From the NCBI GenBank assembly GCA_030840665.1, contig JAVEEB010000175.1, positions 1 to 14,061 of the forward strand: a stretch of DNA of 14,061 nucleotides, given 5' to 3'. Made by a program: the position numbers and the translations under genes. The notes under the pieces are model-generated. The model ran no database searches, was not told the DNA's origin, and was given only the letters and a program-made list of their open reading frames with translations. Shown here in pieces: positions 13,216-14,061 of the stretch. Every line of letters starts with the position of its first letter. Position 1 is the first letter of the stretch. This stretch comes from Frankiaceae bacterium (GTDB lineage: Bacteria; Actinomycetota; Actinomycetes; JAVEEB01).

Positions 13216-14049
13216 ATGCCGCAGCAGTCGCCGACGCCCAGCGAGGCCCCCGGGTTGTTCACGGGGGATGCCAGTTCGATGTCGTCGTACTACGACAGGG
13301 TCCTCGTCCCGGGGATGTTCGCGCCGTGGGCGCAGGACCTGGTCGCTCGGTTGCCGTTGCGCGCAGACGACCACGTCCTCGACGTCTGTTGCGGCACGGG
13401 GGCGCTGGCCGAGGCCTTGGTCACGCGCCTGACCGACGGTGGCGTGCTCGGCACCGACCTGGCCCCGGCGATGCTCGCCGTGGCCGAACGCAAGGACATC
13501 CCGCGCGCCATGTTCCGGGTGGGCGACGCCGTTGCCCAACCGGTGGAGGACGGCGAGTTCGATGGGGTGACCTGCCAGCAGGGGTTGCAGTTCGTGCCCG
13601 ACCGCGCCGGTGCGGTCAGTGAGATGCGCCGCGTGTTACGACCCGGCGGCTGGCTTGCCGTGGCCTGTTGGACCGCCATTGGCGATCAGGTGGCCATGGG
13701 TGCGTTTTCCACCGCGCTCATCAACCGCGGGTGGGCCGCAGCAGCCGCGGCGATCGCCGTGCCCTTCTCGCTGGGTGACGCGGCCGAGTTGGGCGCCCTG
13801 GCCGCAGCGAGCGGCTTCATCGACATCCGCGTCGAGACGGTGACGCGCGACATCGTTCTGCCCCCGCCGGGTGAGTTCGCGGACGGCTACGCGCAGGTGC
13901 CGCCGTTCGCCGCCCCGTACCAGGCGGCAACCCAGCAGGAGCGTGACGCGTTCGTGGCCGACGTCGTCGAAGTGCTCGCGCCCTATACGGATGGCACATT
14001 GACGACGTCACCGATGACGTCTCACATCCTGTTCGCCACCGCGGGCTGA
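13216..14049 (+). CDS. Class I SAM-dependent methyltransferase
   Basis: A 277-residue Rossmann-fold methyltransferase of the UbiE/Methyltransf_11 type. Motif I is HVLDVCCGTGALAEAL (53-68), the acidic residue after beta 2 is Asp81 in VLGTDLAPAML (77-87), motif II is around FRVGDAVAQPV (100-110), motif III/IV around FDGVTCQQGLQFVPD (115-129) and the post-motif VLRPGGWLAVACW (140-152). The C-terminal third (about 160-277) is the variable substrate-binding part and gives no substrate clue. GAAGG sits upstream of the ATG at 13216, which fixes the start. The gene is 121 bp after hppA, separated by stem-loops, so it may be its own unit or partly read through from hppA. It uses one rare TTA leucine codon (13636-13638). 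The methyl acceptor is unknown; a small molecule is more likely than DNA or RNA. Confidence 0.9.
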   Translation: MPQQSPTPSEAPGLFTGDASSMSSYYDRVLVPGMFAPWAQDLVARLPLRADDHVLDVCCGTGALAEALVTRLTDGGVLGTDLAPAMLAVAERKDIPRAMFRVGDAVAQPVEDGEFDGVTCQQGLQFVPDRAGAVSEMRRVLRPGGWLAVACWTAIGDQVAMGAFSTALINRGWAAAAAAIAVPFSLGDAAELGALAAASGFIDIRVETVTRDIVLPPPGEFADGYAQVPPFAAPYQAATQQERDAFVADVVEVLAPYTDGTLTTSPMTSHILFATAG

Positions 14050-14061
14050 CCGGCCGGCTAG

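Noticed and set aside
13636..13638. TTA codon in the methyltransferase, suggesting bldA-type control
   Set aside because: The codon is real, but developmental control by a TTA-reading tRNA is specific to Streptomyces-like organisms, and the window does not establish that lineage.
1..14061. CRISPR arrays, insertion sequences, tRNA or rRNA genes
   Set aside because: Looked for regular repeats, transposase motifs, terminal inverted repeats and RNA gene signatures; none was seen.

Overview
The window is high-GC DNA from an actinobacterium. The evidence is strong G/C at third codon positions, long antisense shadow ORFs, an MmpL-type RND transporter, an NrtR/PncB pair and a K+-independent-type membrane pyrophosphatase. 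No ribosomal, tRNA, phage, IS or CRISPR features were seen, and I cannot name the genus. Almost all of the window is coding.

Left block (1-4564, all on the minus strand, so read right to left). A PadR-type repressor (4199-4564) is followed after 1 nt by a small HAAS-like two-TM membrane protein (3631-4197). After a 137-bp gap with direct repeats comes a KimA-family K+ importer (1532-3493). Then come a short KdpD-like sensor kinase (77-1519) and the first codons of its response regulator (1-80, cut by the window edge, 4-bp overlap with the kinase). The last three form a tight potassium operon: transporter, sensor, regulator.

Middle block (4565-8129, plus strand). A metal-ligand-free ArsR-type regulator (4727-5077) has a clean inverted repeat in front of it. 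It is followed by two tandemly duplicated small proteins (5077-5343 and 5444-5761), each with one TM segment and a PspB-like helical tail, and then by a 727-residue MMPL/RND transporter (5946-8129). This is the part of the window most likely to be an undescribed small system. The twin genes share their ribosome-binding leader as well as their protein sequence.

Right block (8160-14049). On the minus strand, nicotinate phosphoribosyltransferase pncB (9025-10341) is followed by the Nudix/winged-helix regulator nrtR (8160-8999), an NAD-salvage operon with its regulator. A 317-bp divergent intergenic region carries an NrtR-like palindrome, a near-consensus CRP-type box, a second palindrome and GC-rich hairpins. 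Reading away from it on the plus strand is hppA (10659-13094), a proton-pumping pyrophosphatase with the Lys/Thr signature of K+-independent enzymes. Behind hppA, a 121-bp spacer holds two mutually exclusive stem-loops, followed by a class I SAM methyltransferase (13216-14049).

Themes: K+ uptake and sensing on the left, envelope transport in the middle, and NAD and pyrophosphate metabolism on the right (PncB releases PPi, HppA uses it). The functional links between the blocks are inference.
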